A DNA stretch of 64,000 nt from Fructilactobacillus fructivorans (lineage in GTDB: Bacteria; Bacillota; Bacilli; Lactobacillales; Lactobacillaceae). The stretch lies in the NCBI RefSeq assembly GCF_001434095.1, contig NZ_AZDS01000006.1:1-64000 (forward strand), read 5' to 3'. A model generated the notes under the pieces. The model ran no database searches. It saw nothing but the letters and a program-made list of their open reading frames with translations, and was not told the origin of the DNA. Shown piece after piece: positions 23,119 to 32,969 of the stretch; position 1 is the stretch's first letter, and each line of letters starts with the position of its first letter. The position numbers and the translations under genes are program-made.

Positions 23119-24885
23119 TTATCTATGTTTTCTCTTTTTATCTGTCCAATAAGCTAGTGGAGTGCATAATAAAACAACCAAACCATTAACGAAGAAAACA
23201 TTATCGAAAGCTAAGCTCAATTGATGATTTTTTGTGTGTTTTACTTTGTTTAAAACTTCGGTTAATTGTTGTTTTTGTGCCAGCAACTTAATTGCAACAC
23301 CCATCTGATTTTGCCCTATAATCATGGGCTTAAGTACAGTTTGTAGTTGTTGTATATTTAATAATTTTTGACTTCCTGTGGATAATTTTTTATTAGCTGA
23401 ATATAAGGCTGCATAAGAAGTTTTTGGTTTAGGATCTGGTAAACCCTTTGTGTCAGTTGCAGCGCTTTTAATCTTTGCTTTCAGTTTACTTTGGTCACTA
23501 GTAACGTTTTTAGTATCTTTACTTGTTTTTAGCGTTTTTCCAACTTCTTCATGTATGACTTGTTTTACATGGTTAGATAAAACAGACACTCTAATTTGAT
23601 TATATGCAGTATGTCGAATATTATTTTTAGCTGTGTTAACATTTGCATTCAAAAGAGTAACTAAAATAGCCATTCCAAGACACTGTCCTACATATCTAGC
23701 AGCGTTTACAACTCCTGATCCAATTCCATTTTTACTTAATGGCAAAAATTTAACAGATGCTGCTAAAGAAATCGCAGTAAATCCAAGACCGACACCGATT
23801 ATCAAATTACATGCAACAATATTAGCCGTTGGCGTACCTGTATTTATTATTGCCATCATAAAAAGTCCTCCGGAAGAAATAACTAAACCAATACCAATCA
23901 ATAATTTGGCACCTAATTTATGATACATTTTTGTAGCTATAGGCATACTAATTGAAATCGCCAATGAAGCAGGAATTATTAAATATGCAGAATGGAGAGC
24001 TGAATAATTTCTTACATTCTGTAAAAAATAATTGAGGATTAATGAAGGTCCAATTATAGCAAATCCGAAAATTAGATAAACAATACTTGATGTTGTAAAA
24101 GTAGCTTCCTTAAATAAATTTAATGGGATAATTGGTGAATCAACTTTAAGTTCAACAGCAATGAATAAGAGTAATCCAAGGATAAATGCAGTAAAGCTTC
24201 CAATAATAATTGGTGAACTCCAACCATATTGATGACCTTCTAATAGACCAAATGTCAATCCTCCCATTGTTATCGTTAATAGTAGCATTCCAATCCAATC
24301 GATTTTTTTGGATATAGTGTGATCATATGACTCTTTTGTTCCTAGGATAATTGCCAAAAATGCAATTATGGATATTGGAACATTAATTCCAAATATCCAG
24401 CGCCAGCTTGACCAATTCAAAATAAAGCCACCTAGAGCTGGTCCTCCAGCAGCTGCAAGAGCACTGAAAGCACCAATAGTAGCAGCAACTCGACTTGTAC
24501 TATTTTTCCCGAATAACTCTATACCCATGGGTAAAACGATAGGTGTCAGTATAGCTCCACCAATGCCCTGGATAAATCTATATAATATTAATAAACTTAA
24601 TGAAGTAGCAGTCATGCATGCAAACGAAAATGCTCCAAATAATAAACAACCAATCAACATAATAATTTTTCGTCCATAGATATCGGCAATTTTAGATGCT
24701 GTAATCATGAATACAGCCATTGATAAAACATAAATTGTTGCTACCCAAGTTGTATCTGTTAATCCAGTATTAAAGCTAGTCATGATTTTAGGTAATGCGA
24801 TATTTACAATTGTAGCATCGAGGGCTCCCATAAACATAGCTAAAATTAAGCCAGTAAATCCAATAGCTTTCCTTGTTTTAAGCAA
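23119..24885 (-). CDS. DHA2 (EmrB/QacA-type) 14-TM multidrug MFS transporter
   Basis: A 588-residue proton-coupled efflux pump. The N-terminal LDATIVNIALPKI motif C-like segment, KIADIYGRKIIML (motif A), RFIQGIGGA and 14 predicted helices are typical of DHA2. A hydrophilic stretch of about 90 residues before the last helix (near residues 450-540) is a feature of lactobacillar members. The start is TTG 24885; the upstream ATGs run into stops. It is divergent from a TetR gene and flanked by two operator-like palindromes. Confidence 0.9.
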   Translation of the reverse strand: MLKTRKAIGFTGLILAMFMGALDATIVNIALPKIMTSFNTGLTDTTWVATIYVLSMAVFMITASKIADIYGRKIIMLIGCLLFGAFSFACMTATSLSLLILYRFIQGIGGAILTPIVLPMGIELFGKNSTSRVAATIGAFSALAAAGGPALGGFILNWSSWRWIFGINVPISIIAFLAIILGTKESYDHTISKKIDWIGMLLLTITMGGLTFGLLEGHQYGWSSPIIIGSFTAFILGLLLFIAVELKVDSPIIPLNLFKEATFTTSSIVYLIFGFAIIGPSLILNYFLQNVRNYSALHSAYLIIPASLAISISMPIATKMYHKLGAKLLIGIGLVISSGGLFMMAIINTGTPTANIVACNLIIGVGLGFTAISLAASVKFLPLSKNGIGSGVVNAARYVGQCLGMAILVTLLNANVNTAKNNIRHTAYNQIRVSVLSNHVKQVIHEEVGKTLKTSKDTKNVTSDQSKLKAKIKSAATDTKGLPDPKPKTSYAALYSANKKLSTGSQKLLNIQQLQTVLKPMIIGQNQMGVAIKLLAQKQQLTEVLNKVKHTKNHQLSLAFDNVFFVNGLVVLLCTPLAYWTDKKRKHR

Positions 24886-24918
24886 AGTACATCATCTCTT
24901 TCATGTTTTTTTAGATTC

Positions 24919-24934
24919 TGCTACACGTGTGCCA
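24919..24934. promoter_or_regulatory. Operator-like palindrome A (efflux/TetR region)
   Basis: TGCTACACGTGTGCCA differs from the copy at 25008-25023 only at the two central bases. The core TACACGTGT also occurs at 22284. Confidence 0.6.
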
Positions 24935-25007
24935 AACCACTTGTATAATATAAAGAAAGAGTATAAATAGCAATAGATCATAGGCAAACTTAACTCTTGA
25001 CACTTTT

Positions 25008-25023
25008 TGCTACAATTGTGCCA
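25008..25023. promoter_or_regulatory. Operator-like palindrome B (efflux/TetR region)
   Basis: TGCTACAATTGTGCCA lies just after TTGACA (24997-25002), 89 bp from copy A. Confidence 0.6.
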
Positions 25024-25089
25024 TGAGGTAAGACATTTTTTTATTGTTCTTTTCAATTTAGTTAATATTTAGAAAGTATGAGGCAAATA

Positions 25090-25641
25090 ATGACAAACAG
25101 AATGTCTGAACAAACAAAAACTTGGATTTTTAATTCGTTTTTTGATTTATTAATTAAAAGTTCCTATAAAAAAATAACAATTAAAGAAATTAGTCAACAT
25201 GCACAAATTTCTAGACGAACTTTCTATCGGATTTTTAATTCAAAGGATAATTTACTACAAAGCTATTTTGAAGAATTGTTAAATAATTATTTAAAGATGC
25301 TCAAAAAAAATACTTCACAGAATTTTGAAAACTTTGTGAAAAATTTTTTTGATTTTTGGACAAATTATACTGGACGATTAAAATTATTAGAACGTGAAAA
25401 TTTATTAACCATTATGTTAAATGAATATAACAAAAAAATACCAGAATTATATGAAGCTTTCCCAATGATGTGGCATTTAAAAACATCTGACAACAGAGAA
25501 ACCACAGTTGCAACGTGGTTCGTTGTTGGTGGACTTTGGAATGTTTTTGTTGGCTTGCTGTCGGAAGACGATTTTTATGATAATTATGATTTGTCACAAG
25601 TAATTACAGAGACTATTTTTCGAATGGGAAATCATAGATAG
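25090..25641 (+). CDS. TetR family regulator of the efflux pump
   Basis: A 183-residue regulator. The N-terminal helix-turn-helix reads FNSFFDLLIKSSYKKITIKEISQHAQISRRTFYRIFNSKDNLL, followed by a TetR_C-type domain. The ATG at 25090 is preferred over 25078 because GAGG lies 6 nt before it. The gene is strongly A+T-rich, like the adjacent pump. It probably represses the divergent DHA2 pump through the paired palindromes. Confidence 0.88.
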   Translation: MTNRMSEQTKTWIFNSFFDLLIKSSYKKITIKEISQHAQISRRTFYRIFNSKDNLLQSYFEELLNNYLKMLKKNTSQNFENFVKNFFDFWTNYTGRLKLLERENLLTIMLNEYNKKIPELYEAFPMMWHLKTSDNRETTVATWFVVGGLWNVFVGLLSEDDFYDNYDLSQVITETIFRMGNHR

Positions 25642-25718
25642 TTTTTAAAAATCGCTTATTTTACTAACCATTAATTAATAATAGTAATTACCATATAATA
25701 AATATTGTTTATTTTTAA

Positions 25719-25760
25719 TAAAAAAGGGATGCCGAACTCATCATTCGGCATCCCTTTTGA
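25719..25760. terminator. Bidirectional terminator
   Basis: AAAAGGGATGCCGAA pairs with TTCGGCATCCCTTTT between the convergent TetR and P-type ATPase genes. Confidence 0.9.
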
Positions 25761-25764
25761 TATT

Positions 25765-28578
25765 CTATAAAATCTTTTCTAATTTTTGTAAATGACCCAT
25801 TCGCTTGTTGATCTTGTTGTGAATGTGGCGTCTTACGAAGTACTTTCTGAGCTCATCGAGCAATACTAGTGGAATTGGGATGGCAATCAGGTAGATCCAA
25901 TCACTGACACCAATTGAGTAGGTTCCAAAGACACTTTGTAGGAACGGTACGTAGATTAGCAGGGTGATCAAGACAATCTGGAATGCGATCCCCCACATAA
26001 TGCGATGGTTACTGAAGATCCCAATCTTGAACAATGAAGTTACACGAGTACGACAGTTTAGGACGGCGGCAATCTGACAGAAGCCAATGGCAGCAAGTGT
26101 CATCGTGGTGGCTTCAGCATAGATGTTTCCGCTGGCAAACAATGGAACATGAGGCCAGCCGTGCTGGTAGTTGGCGAAGAAGTAGGCTCCCGTTGAAATG
26201 ATGGAGGCAAACAGTCCGTACCAACCAAACGCCTTGGCGATAATTCCTTTGTTTAACAAATGAGAATCACGGGGACGTGGCGGCTGATCCATAATTCCTG
26301 GTTCACTCTTTTCGGTTCCAAGTCCTAGAGCTGGAAGTAAATCAGTTCCAAGGTCAACGGTCAGGATTTCCATTACCGTTAGTGGTAGTGGAATAGCACC
26401 GTTAGAGATTAGGAACAGGATGGATGGAAAAGCTTCGGCCATGTTACTGTTCAAAATGTAGAGCAGGAACTTCTGAATATTACTGTAGACGGTTCGTCCT
26501 TCTTCGATTGCGGCAACGATTGAAGCAAAGTTGTCGTCGGTTAAGATCATGTCGGCGGCATCTTTAGCAACGTCAGTTCCGTTTACACCCATGGCAATTC
26601 CGATGTTGGCCTTCTTTAGGGCAGGTGCATCGTTAACCCCGTCACCAGTTGCGGCAACGACGTTACCATTCTTTTGACACATGGAGACGATACGGTACTT
26701 ATCTTCAGGAGCCACTCGGGCGAAGATAACTTCTCCCTTAACAGCCTCTTGAAGTTGATCGTCTGACATGGCTGATAATTCTTCGCCGGTGATGACTCGT
26801 GCCTTATCGGAGGTAATGCCGATCTGAACGGCAATACTCTTAGCGGTTAGGGAACTGTCACCAGTGACCATGATGATCTTGATGTCAGCACTGTGACACT
26901 TCTTAACGGCGTCAAAGATTTCTTCTCGTGGTGGATCTGACATAACGGCCAAACCTACGAAAACAAGGTTCTTTTCGGTGTTATCAACCGTGGCCTTGTT
27001 TGGATCATCGGTATCGTCATCACGGTAGGCAAATGCTAAAGAACGAAGTCCATTTTTGGCGTAATCCGCGTTAGCCTTGTTAATTTTCTTTTTGTCGTCT
27101 TCAGTGATGGGACGAACCTGGCCATTTACCAGGATGCGATTACAGATGGAAAGGATGCTGTCTAGACCACCCTTGGTGTAGATAACGTCTTCGCCGTTTT
27201 CAGGATCCTTTTGAATTGTGATCATTCGACGACGGTTGGCGTCAAATGGCAATTCCTTTAGACGTGGATTCTTTTCAGCTGAGTCATCTTTTTTCAGCCC
27301 AGCCTTGTCGGTTAAAATGTTTAACCCAGCTTCGGTTGGAGTTCCTAAAATTGAAGGAGCCTTTTTGTCGTCTGGGTCGTATTTAATTGAAGTATCGTTA
27401 TTTAATAGTGCGATGTTTAACAGGAGCGCGAGATCTTTTTCGTTAGATAAATCAACGTCTTTTCCGTTAAACTGGATCTTTCCGTTATTGAAATATCCTG
27501 TTCCAGTGACGTTGTATTCCTTATCGGGGAGCCAAACGTGGTTGACCGTCATCTGATTTTGCGTCAGAGTCCCGGTCTTATCGGAACAAATCACGTTGGT
27601 TTCACCCAAGGTCTCAACACTGTCTAGGTCCTTTAAGAGGGCGTGTTTCTTAGCCATGACTTGAGTTCCGTGAGCTAAAGAAAGCGTGACGGTTGGTAGA
27701 AGTCCTTCAGGAATGAAAGCTACGATCATCCCAAGCGCAAAGATAAATGACTTGGCAAGTGGATAATGAACGAAGTAGATGGCTAAGATGAAGAAGGTAA
27801 TTCCAATCGCAAAGGCGATGATTGAAATCTGACGAGTTAAGCGATTCAGCTCTTTGGTAAGTGGTGAAACGGTGGCCTTTTGGTTCTGGGTCAAGCTAGC
27901 AATCTTACCAAATTCAGTGTTCATCCCGGTCTTAACGGCTAGTACCGTGGCAGTTCCGTTCGTAACCACCGTTCCGGCATAAACCACGTTGGAGATGGCA
28001 AATTTGCCATCGCCGTGGTGATACTTAGTATCCTTGTCAACGGGCAGTGATTCACCGGTCAAGGCGGATTCATCGACTTGAAGGGAAGCCGAATGAACGA
28101 CAACCCCATCAACGGGGATGGCGTTTCCAGCTTGCAACTGTAGGAGATCGCCAGGGACAATCTCATCTGCGTTAATCTGGATCGATTTGCCGTTTCGAAT
28201 TACGTTAACGTAGGTTGGCAGTAAGCTACTTAAAGCGTCGGTGGCCTTCTTGGCCGCGTGTTCCTCCCAAAATGAGAAGAGTCCGTTAATAATATTAACC
28301 GCCCAAATGGCAATTCCTAGATCAACGGTGCCCGCAAGAATTGCGATTACACCACTGACCCACAACAGCATCGCCATTAATGAGGTGAAGTTTTTCAGAA
28401 AGGCAACGATTCCGGATTGCTGCTTCCCCTTCTTAATAACGTTGGCACCATCAGTTTGTAACTTTTGTTTTGCTTCGCTGGTAGTTAGGCCCTTTGTGAT
28501 TGAGGTGTCTAGCTTGCTAGTGAGATCTGACGGTGACATTTTGGCGTAGTCATCGTCAGTTAGAATTTTGTTATCCAA
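25765..28578 (-). CDS. Cation-translocating P-type ATPase (P2 family)
   Basis: A 937-residue pump with an N-terminal cation-ATPase domain, TGES actuator motif (DESALTGESLP), phosphorylation motif CSDKTGTLTQN, TGDSSLTA and the GDGVNDAPALKKA hinge, and ten predicted helices. It belongs with Ca2+/Na+,K+-type (P2) ATPases rather than heavy-metal P1B pumps, since no CPx motif or metal-binding domain is visible. The ion is not predictable by eye. The start is TTG, about 8 nt after AAGGGGTGAG. Confidence 0.9.
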   Translation of the reverse strand: MDNKILTDDDYAKMSPSDLTSKLDTSITKGLTTSEAKQKLQTDGANVIKKGKQQSGIVAFLKNFTSLMAMLLWVSGVIAILAGTVDLGIAIWAVNIINGLFSFWEEHAAKKATDALSSLLPTYVNVIRNGKSIQINADEIVPGDLLQLQAGNAIPVDGVVVHSASLQVDESALTGESLPVDKDTKYHHGDGKFAISNVVYAGTVVTNGTATVLAVKTGMNTEFGKIASLTQNQKATVSPLTKELNRLTRQISIIAFAIGITFFILAIYFVHYPLAKSFIFALGMIVAFIPEGLLPTVTLSLAHGTQVMAKKHALLKDLDSVETLGETNVICSDKTGTLTQNQMTVNHVWLPDKEYNVTGTGYFNNGKIQFNGKDVDLSNEKDLALLLNIALLNNDTSIKYDPDDKKAPSILGTPTEAGLNILTDKAGLKKDDSAEKNPRLKELPFDANRRRMITIQKDPENGEDVIYTKGGLDSILSICNRILVNGQVRPITEDDKKKINKANADYAKNGLRSLAFAYRDDDTDDPNKATVDNTEKNLVFVGLAVMSDPPREEIFDAVKKCHSADIKIIMVTGDSSLTAKSIAVQIGITSDKARVITGEELSAMSDDQLQEAVKGEVIFARVAPEDKYRIVSMCQKNGNVVAATGDGVNDAPALKKANIGIAMGVNGTDVAKDAADMILTDDNFASIVAAIEEGRTVYSNIQKFLLYILNSNMAEAFPSILFLISNGAIPLPLTVMEILTVDLGTDLLPALGLGTEKSEPGIMDQPPRPRDSHLLNKGIIAKAFGWYGLFASIISTGAYFFANYQHGWPHVPLFASGNIYAEATTMTLAAIGFCQIAAVLNCRTRVTSLFKIGIFSNHRIMWGIAFQIVLITLLIYVPFLQSVFGTYSIGVSDWIYLIAIPIPLVLLDELRKYFVRRHIHNKINKRMGHLQKLEKIL

Positions 28579-28857
28579 TGTTTCTCACCCCTTTTTCCAA
28601 ATATCGCTTAGAAACTGCTTCTAAACAACCGTGGATTGATTTTAGGCTCTTTTTTCAAAAAAGCAATAGAAAAAACTGACATTTGAGAAATAAATGAACA
28701 AAATGGATGAATTACCTTACTGACAGTAACGACTAGCTACGTCAATAAATTAATTTATTTTGAAATTAGGGTGGCTTTCTTCCTATTAAGTGGGAATAAT
28801 TGCCGCACTTTCTTTTTTGAATTATCATAAATTTAACTACTGCAAAGGAGTCTTAAA

Positions 28858-29766
28858 ATGGTTAAATTTATTGAACGTGAACATCCGTTTTCACCAGCAG
28901 ATACGGATTTTGTGGAGCGCAAATTCATTGATATTCCGTATGCGGAGGGAGAACGACATAAACTAGACATCTATTTACCAAATGAGAAGCGTGATAGTTA
29001 CCCAGTTATCATCGACGTGCACGGTGGAGGAATGTACTTTGGCCAGAAAAGTTCCTTTAAATTAAATGGAGCATTGGAACTCTTAAAGCGTGGTTACGCG
29101 GTTGTCAGTCCCAATTATTCTCTGAGCTACATGAAGCCATTTCCGACCGCCATCTATGAGCTAAAAGCCGTGGTCCGGTTCGTCAAAGCCCATGCTGATA
29201 GCTATCACTTTGATAGTAACGCAGTTTTCATGATGGGGGAATCATCAGGGGCTCAATTAGCCATGTTACTGGCGGCTTCTGAAGCCAGCGGTCATTTGGA
29301 AAGTGATTTCGGTTCTGATTTTGACTACTCTAGTCAGGTTAATGGGGTAATTTCGTCGTATGGTTTGTACGACATGGCACTTTTGAAGCCGGAGTTTGAA
29401 GCCCTCGGACAGGTTCCTAATTTTAAAGAGACTGGAGACTCCGATTCTTTTGAAGGCGCAATGTTGGGATTTCATCGACCCGTTGATGTTCCTGACCTGG
29501 TGGCTGAAGCCGATCCAACCACGTACTTGAATGAAGCGATGGTGCCAGCACTACTCTATGCTGGAACCGGTGACCGGGTGGTGCCATACGTTCAAACCAT
29601 TAACATGGCCGCTGAACTGATTAAGTTCATTGGCAAGCAGAACGTTGAAGTCCATATCATTGATGGTGTGCCTCACGGTCCTAGCGGCTTCATGAACGAG
29701 ACCGTCTTTGATCAAAAAGATCAGTTTATGAGACGAGTAATGAAACAAAATAAAAATGCATCCTAG
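28858..29766 (+). CDS. Alpha/beta hydrolase, HSL-type esterase
   Basis: A 302-residue esterase or lipase. The oxyanion HGGG motif, the nucleophile GESSG, and a catalytic Asp and His near GTGDRVVP and DGVPHGPSG are visible. It lacks a signal peptide, so it acts in the cytoplasm on short-chain esters. AAGGAG precedes ATG. It is monocistronic. Confidence 0.88.
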   Translation: MVKFIEREHPFSPADTDFVERKFIDIPYAEGERHKLDIYLPNEKRDSYPVIIDVHGGGMYFGQKSSFKLNGALELLKRGYAVVSPNYSLSYMKPFPTAIYELKAVVRFVKAHADSYHFDSNAVFMMGESSGAQLAMLLAASEASGHLESDFGSDFDYSSQVNGVISSYGLYDMALLKPEFEALGQVPNFKETGDSDSFEGAMLGFHRPVDVPDLVAEADPTTYLNEAMVPALLYAGTGDRVVPYVQTINMAAELIKFIGKQNVEVHIIDGVPHGPSGFMNETVFDQKDQFMRRVMKQNKNAS

Positions 29767-29781
29767 TGGGATGCATTTTTT
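29752..29781. terminator. Terminator overlapping the esterase stop
   Basis: AAAAATGCATCC pairs with GGATGCATTTTT and covers the esterase stop codon; usable in both directions for the convergent pump gene. Confidence 0.85.
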
Positions 29782-29789
29782 AGTAGAAA

Positions 29790-30977
29790 CTATTTTTTCA
29801 CCCTTTTTGGTTTAACCAGCAACATGTTAATGAGAACCATGGCAATTAAAATGATGAGTCCCATCGGTAGGTAGGTGTTTTCACCCATAATTCCGACCAA
29901 TGGTGAAACGATCCCGCCCATGGCGTTCTGGGTTAATCCGACTAACGCTGAAGCACTACCAGCATTGCGGTCAGCAGCGTTCATGGCAACGGTCGTTGAG
30001 AGGGTCAGTAAGGCTCCAATAAACAGTAAAATAATGAAAACTAAGATCATTACTATTAGGAGGTTTTTGAACCAGATGGCACTAAGGGTCAAAATGAGGC
30101 TGGCTACGATGGTAGCCTTGATGAATTCTTTTAGGAGTTTAATGGAATCAGTTTTCATTACCAAGCGTCCTGGAAGGGCACTTCCAACTCCAATTGCCAC
30201 CCCATTAATGGCGTACAAAAAGCTAAAGTCGGTAACGGACATGTGAAACTGACTTTGAAAGACAAACGATGAGGAAGAGATGTAACTAAATAAGGATCCG
30301 TAGACAAGGCCGGTAGCTAATACTAACCGGAAAAACTTGGGATCTTTAAGCAGGTGAAACATCTGGACCTCGGACTGAAATAGGGAGCCGGTACTACGGT
30401 TATCAGGAGAAAGCGTTTCGGGAATACCAAAAATGCACATTAGAACGATTATAATTCCAATGACCCCAAGAATCATGAAGATACCCTGCCAATCCGTTAT
30501 TTTAATAATCAGGCCACCAAAAATGGGAGCAATAATGGGGAAAATTCCGTTGACGGCGGTTAATAATGAGTAAAACCGCGTGAGAATTTTACCCTCAAAC
30601 ATGTCCCGAGCTACCGCCCTAGAAATGACCTGACCCGTTGCTCCAGCAATCCCTTGAACCAGCCGGAGTGAGATGAGGGCATAGATGTTAGGAATAAATG
30701 CGATCATGGTAGAAGAAAGGGCGAAAAGAAGAAAGCCGATGATTAAGAGTGGTTTTCGTCCGTATCGATCACTTAAGGGACCGATGATCACCTGACCAAC
30801 CGCTAGTCCAATTAGACATGCCGTGATACTTAACTGCATCATGGAAGCGTTGGTGTGAAAGGTTGCCATCATCTGGGGAAGTGCTGGCATGTAGAGGTCC
30901 ATTGAAAGTGGACCGGTTGCGCTCACAATTCCCAGAAGAACCGCTAACCATATAATATGACTCTTTTTTGTTTCCAT
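29790..30977 (-). CDS. Bcr/CflA family multidrug MFS transporter
   Basis: A 395-residue 12-helix proton antiporter. GPLSMDLYMPALPQM at the N-terminus, GPLSDRYGRKP (motif A) and RLVQGIAGATGQVISRAVARD are characteristic of the Bcr/CflA (DHA1) group exporting drugs such as bicyclomycin or amino-acid derivatives. AGGGATG precedes ATG. Confidence 0.9.
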   Translation of the reverse strand: METKKSHIIWLAVLLGIVSATGPLSMDLYMPALPQMMATFHTNASMMQLSITACLIGLAVGQVIIGPLSDRYGRKPLLIIGFLLFALSSTMIAFIPNIYALISLRLVQGIAGATGQVISRAVARDMFEGKILTRFYSLLTAVNGIFPIIAPIFGGLIIKITDWQGIFMILGVIGIIIVLMCIFGIPETLSPDNRSTGSLFQSEVQMFHLLKDPKFFRLVLATGLVYGSLFSYISSSSFVFQSQFHMSVTDFSFLYAINGVAIGVGSALPGRLVMKTDSIKLLKEFIKATIVASLILTLSAIWFKNLLIVMILVFIILLFIGALLTLSTTVAMNAADRNAGSASALVGLTQNAMGGIVSPLVGIMGENTYLPMGLIILIAMVLINMLLVKPKRVKK

Positions 30978-31139
30978 TTTTTCATCCCTAGTAAAAATTT
31001 TTCGATCAATGACGCACTAATTGCTATTATAAGGTATACTTACTAAATATATAAAGAAAATTTTAGGGATTCAGTTCATACCCTAGTAAATCATTAGTGA
31101 TAGAATAAAATTATACATAATGATTGAGGAGAAGTTGAA

Positions 31140-31742
31140 ATGAAATTTTTTAAGAGTGTCATGAGTTGGGTGATTCCAATTGCGATTGGACTGATCCTGG
31201 CCTTACTAATCAGACAGTATCTATTTACGCTGGCCAAGGTTGATGGCCCTTCGATGCAACCTAACCTTGAAAGTGGCGAGCGGATCATGGTTTTCAGACA
31301 GGCTAAGATTAAGCACCGCAGTGTGGTTGTGTTTGATGCAGCGGGAGAGGATCCAACCGCGGCTCCTAACACTGACTACGTCAAGCGGGTCATTGGTCTT
31401 CCTGGTGACACCGTTGCCTTTCGTGGTGGAAACATCTACGTGAACAACAAGAAGGTTAACCAGGACTATATCAGTAAGGATCAGCAACAAAAAGGAACTT
31501 ACTATAACCGCATGCCCGGTGACTGGGATCTAACCAGTTTGTCTAAGAACTGGCCTAAAAACAAGGGTGCTGTGAAGGTCCCTCAGGGAGAATACTTTGT
31601 TTTAGGGGATCATCGAAGTGTTTCCAACGACAGTCGTTATTGGGGCTTTGTCCCAAAGAAGAAGGTTGTTGGGGTTGTGAAGACTTTCCCATGGAATACA
31701 ACTAAACAAAAGCGTTATAATATCAATGAATTAGGATATTAA
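31140..31742 (+). CDS. lepB: Signal peptidase I
   Basis: A 200-residue membrane-anchored serine protease that cleaves signal peptides from exported proteins. One N-terminal membrane segment (about 10-30) is followed by the catalytic S38 in VDGPSMQPNL and the general base K82 in YVKRVIGLPGD; the GDHRSVSNDSRYWG box lies near the end. GAGGAG precedes ATG. The following gene encodes an exported protein but a terminator separates them. Confidence 0.93.
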   Translation: MKFFKSVMSWVIPIAIGLILALLIRQYLFTLAKVDGPSMQPNLESGERIMVFRQAKIKHRSVVVFDAAGEDPTAAPNTDYVKRVIGLPGDTVAFRGGNIYVNNKKVNQDYISKDQQQKGTYYNRMPGDWDLTSLSKNWPKNKGAVKVPQGEYFVLGDHRSVSNDSRYWGFVPKKKVVGVVKTFPWNTTKQKRYNINELGY

Positions 31743-31748
31743 ATCAAT

Positions 31749-31781
31749 AAAAAGCTCATCATTTATGGTGGGCTTTTTATT
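31749..31781 (+). terminator. Terminator after lepB
   Basis: AAAAAGCTCATCA pairs imperfectly with TGGTGGGCTTTTT. Confidence 0.75.
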
Positions 31782-31804
31782 TAAATTAATTTTTGGAGGA
31801 TGAT

Positions 31805-32893
31805 ATGAGAGACTTGGTAAGAAAGTTTTCAATTGTCATATGTTTAGTTGTCATTGGATTTGCGGCAGTGTTTTATATTTTGGAGTTTATGAGACCAAGC
31901 CCTAAGACAGCCCAATCACCACAAAAACCGCAGCATTATCAAATGGTTAACAATCAGGATTATTCACGGGGAGATTATCAATATATACCAGTTTATAAAC
32001 AGGGCGATAATTTTCCTAATGCTTTACATACAATTCGGGGAAATGGTCATTCGGACTTTATCACCCAGTACTTTCTTCCCACCTACACTAGTAGATATTC
32101 CCGAATGAACGACGAGAATCACCGGCTAATGCGGAATCCCCAAAGTGTGGTCTTACACGGACAGTATGCCTATGTAATGTACACCTTTTATGGTGGTTCC
32201 AATACTGGTTTTGTGGTTCGATATGATCTTAAAAAGCTTCAACAACTAGGATTTAATTTACCTGGCTATATGAGTAAATTCAGACACAGTAAGACTCAGC
32301 TAGACGGAATTAAGATTGGTCCCATTTTTAAGACAGGGCACGGACAGTCCTTGGCCTACAATCCAAAGAACAAACAAATGTGGTTTGTGAAGCAAAATGG
32401 GTTTAAACCGGTCGTTCAGCGGTTCGATATGGATACCCTAAAGCCGATGCAGGAAGTCAAAGTAAAAATTAATTCCAGTGGACCAGTTCCCATGGGGATG
32501 GTACTGGCCTTTGACAAACGTGGGAATGCCTATTTTTACAGTATTACGCACCATGGCATTGCGCCACGGGGATCCGTTAAGATCTATCGGGGTCAGATTA
32601 GCGACAAGGATGCACAGTTCAAACTGATTCCACAGGTGATTAGACATGCCCCGGGAATTGTTCCACAGTCATTAGCTTATAATGCCCAAAATAATAATTT
32701 GTATTTGGTCTCAAACGGTGGCATCATGCGCCTCCCAGTCAGTAAGTTAGGTCATTTAAAGAAGAGTGATGTTCGAACCATCATTACCGACGGGCACCGT
32801 GAATTTGAGGGGCTCTCCTTTGAAGACGGAAAGGGAATGTTGTTAGTGAACCGGGGACCCGAGTTGATGCGAATGACGAATCCTAATTTTTAG
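31805..32893 (+). CDS. Membrane-anchored extracellular protein, propeller-like
   Basis: A 362-residue protein with an N-terminal membrane anchor (about residues 6-27) and an extracellular domain. Repeated strands such as GQSLAYNPKNKQMWFVKQNG, VLAFDKRGNAYFYS and PQSLAYNAQNNNLYLVSNGG suggest a beta-propeller. No enzyme motif is recognised. The ATG at 31805 is preferred over a TTG at 31793 because GGAGG lies 5 nt away. The role is unknown, possibly cell-surface binding. Confidence 0.7.
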   Translation: MRDLVRKFSIVICLVVIGFAAVFYILEFMRPSPKTAQSPQKPQHYQMVNNQDYSRGDYQYIPVYKQGDNFPNALHTIRGNGHSDFITQYFLPTYTSRYSRMNDENHRLMRNPQSVVLHGQYAYVMYTFYGGSNTGFVVRYDLKKLQQLGFNLPGYMSKFRHSKTQLDGIKIGPIFKTGHGQSLAYNPKNKQMWFVKQNGFKPVVQRFDMDTLKPMQEVKVKINSSGPVPMGMVLAFDKRGNAYFYSITHHGIAPRGSVKIYRGQISDKDAQFKLIPQVIRHAPGIVPQSLAYNAQNNNLYLVSNGGIMRLPVSKLGHLKKSDVRTIITDGHREFEGLSFEDGKGMLLVNRGPELMRMTNPNF

Positions 32894-32969
32894 TCCTTCC
32901 GCTTGTAAAACGATTAATTGAGACTTAGAATTACAATTAACTAATTAATCGAAAGAAAGGACGAAGATA

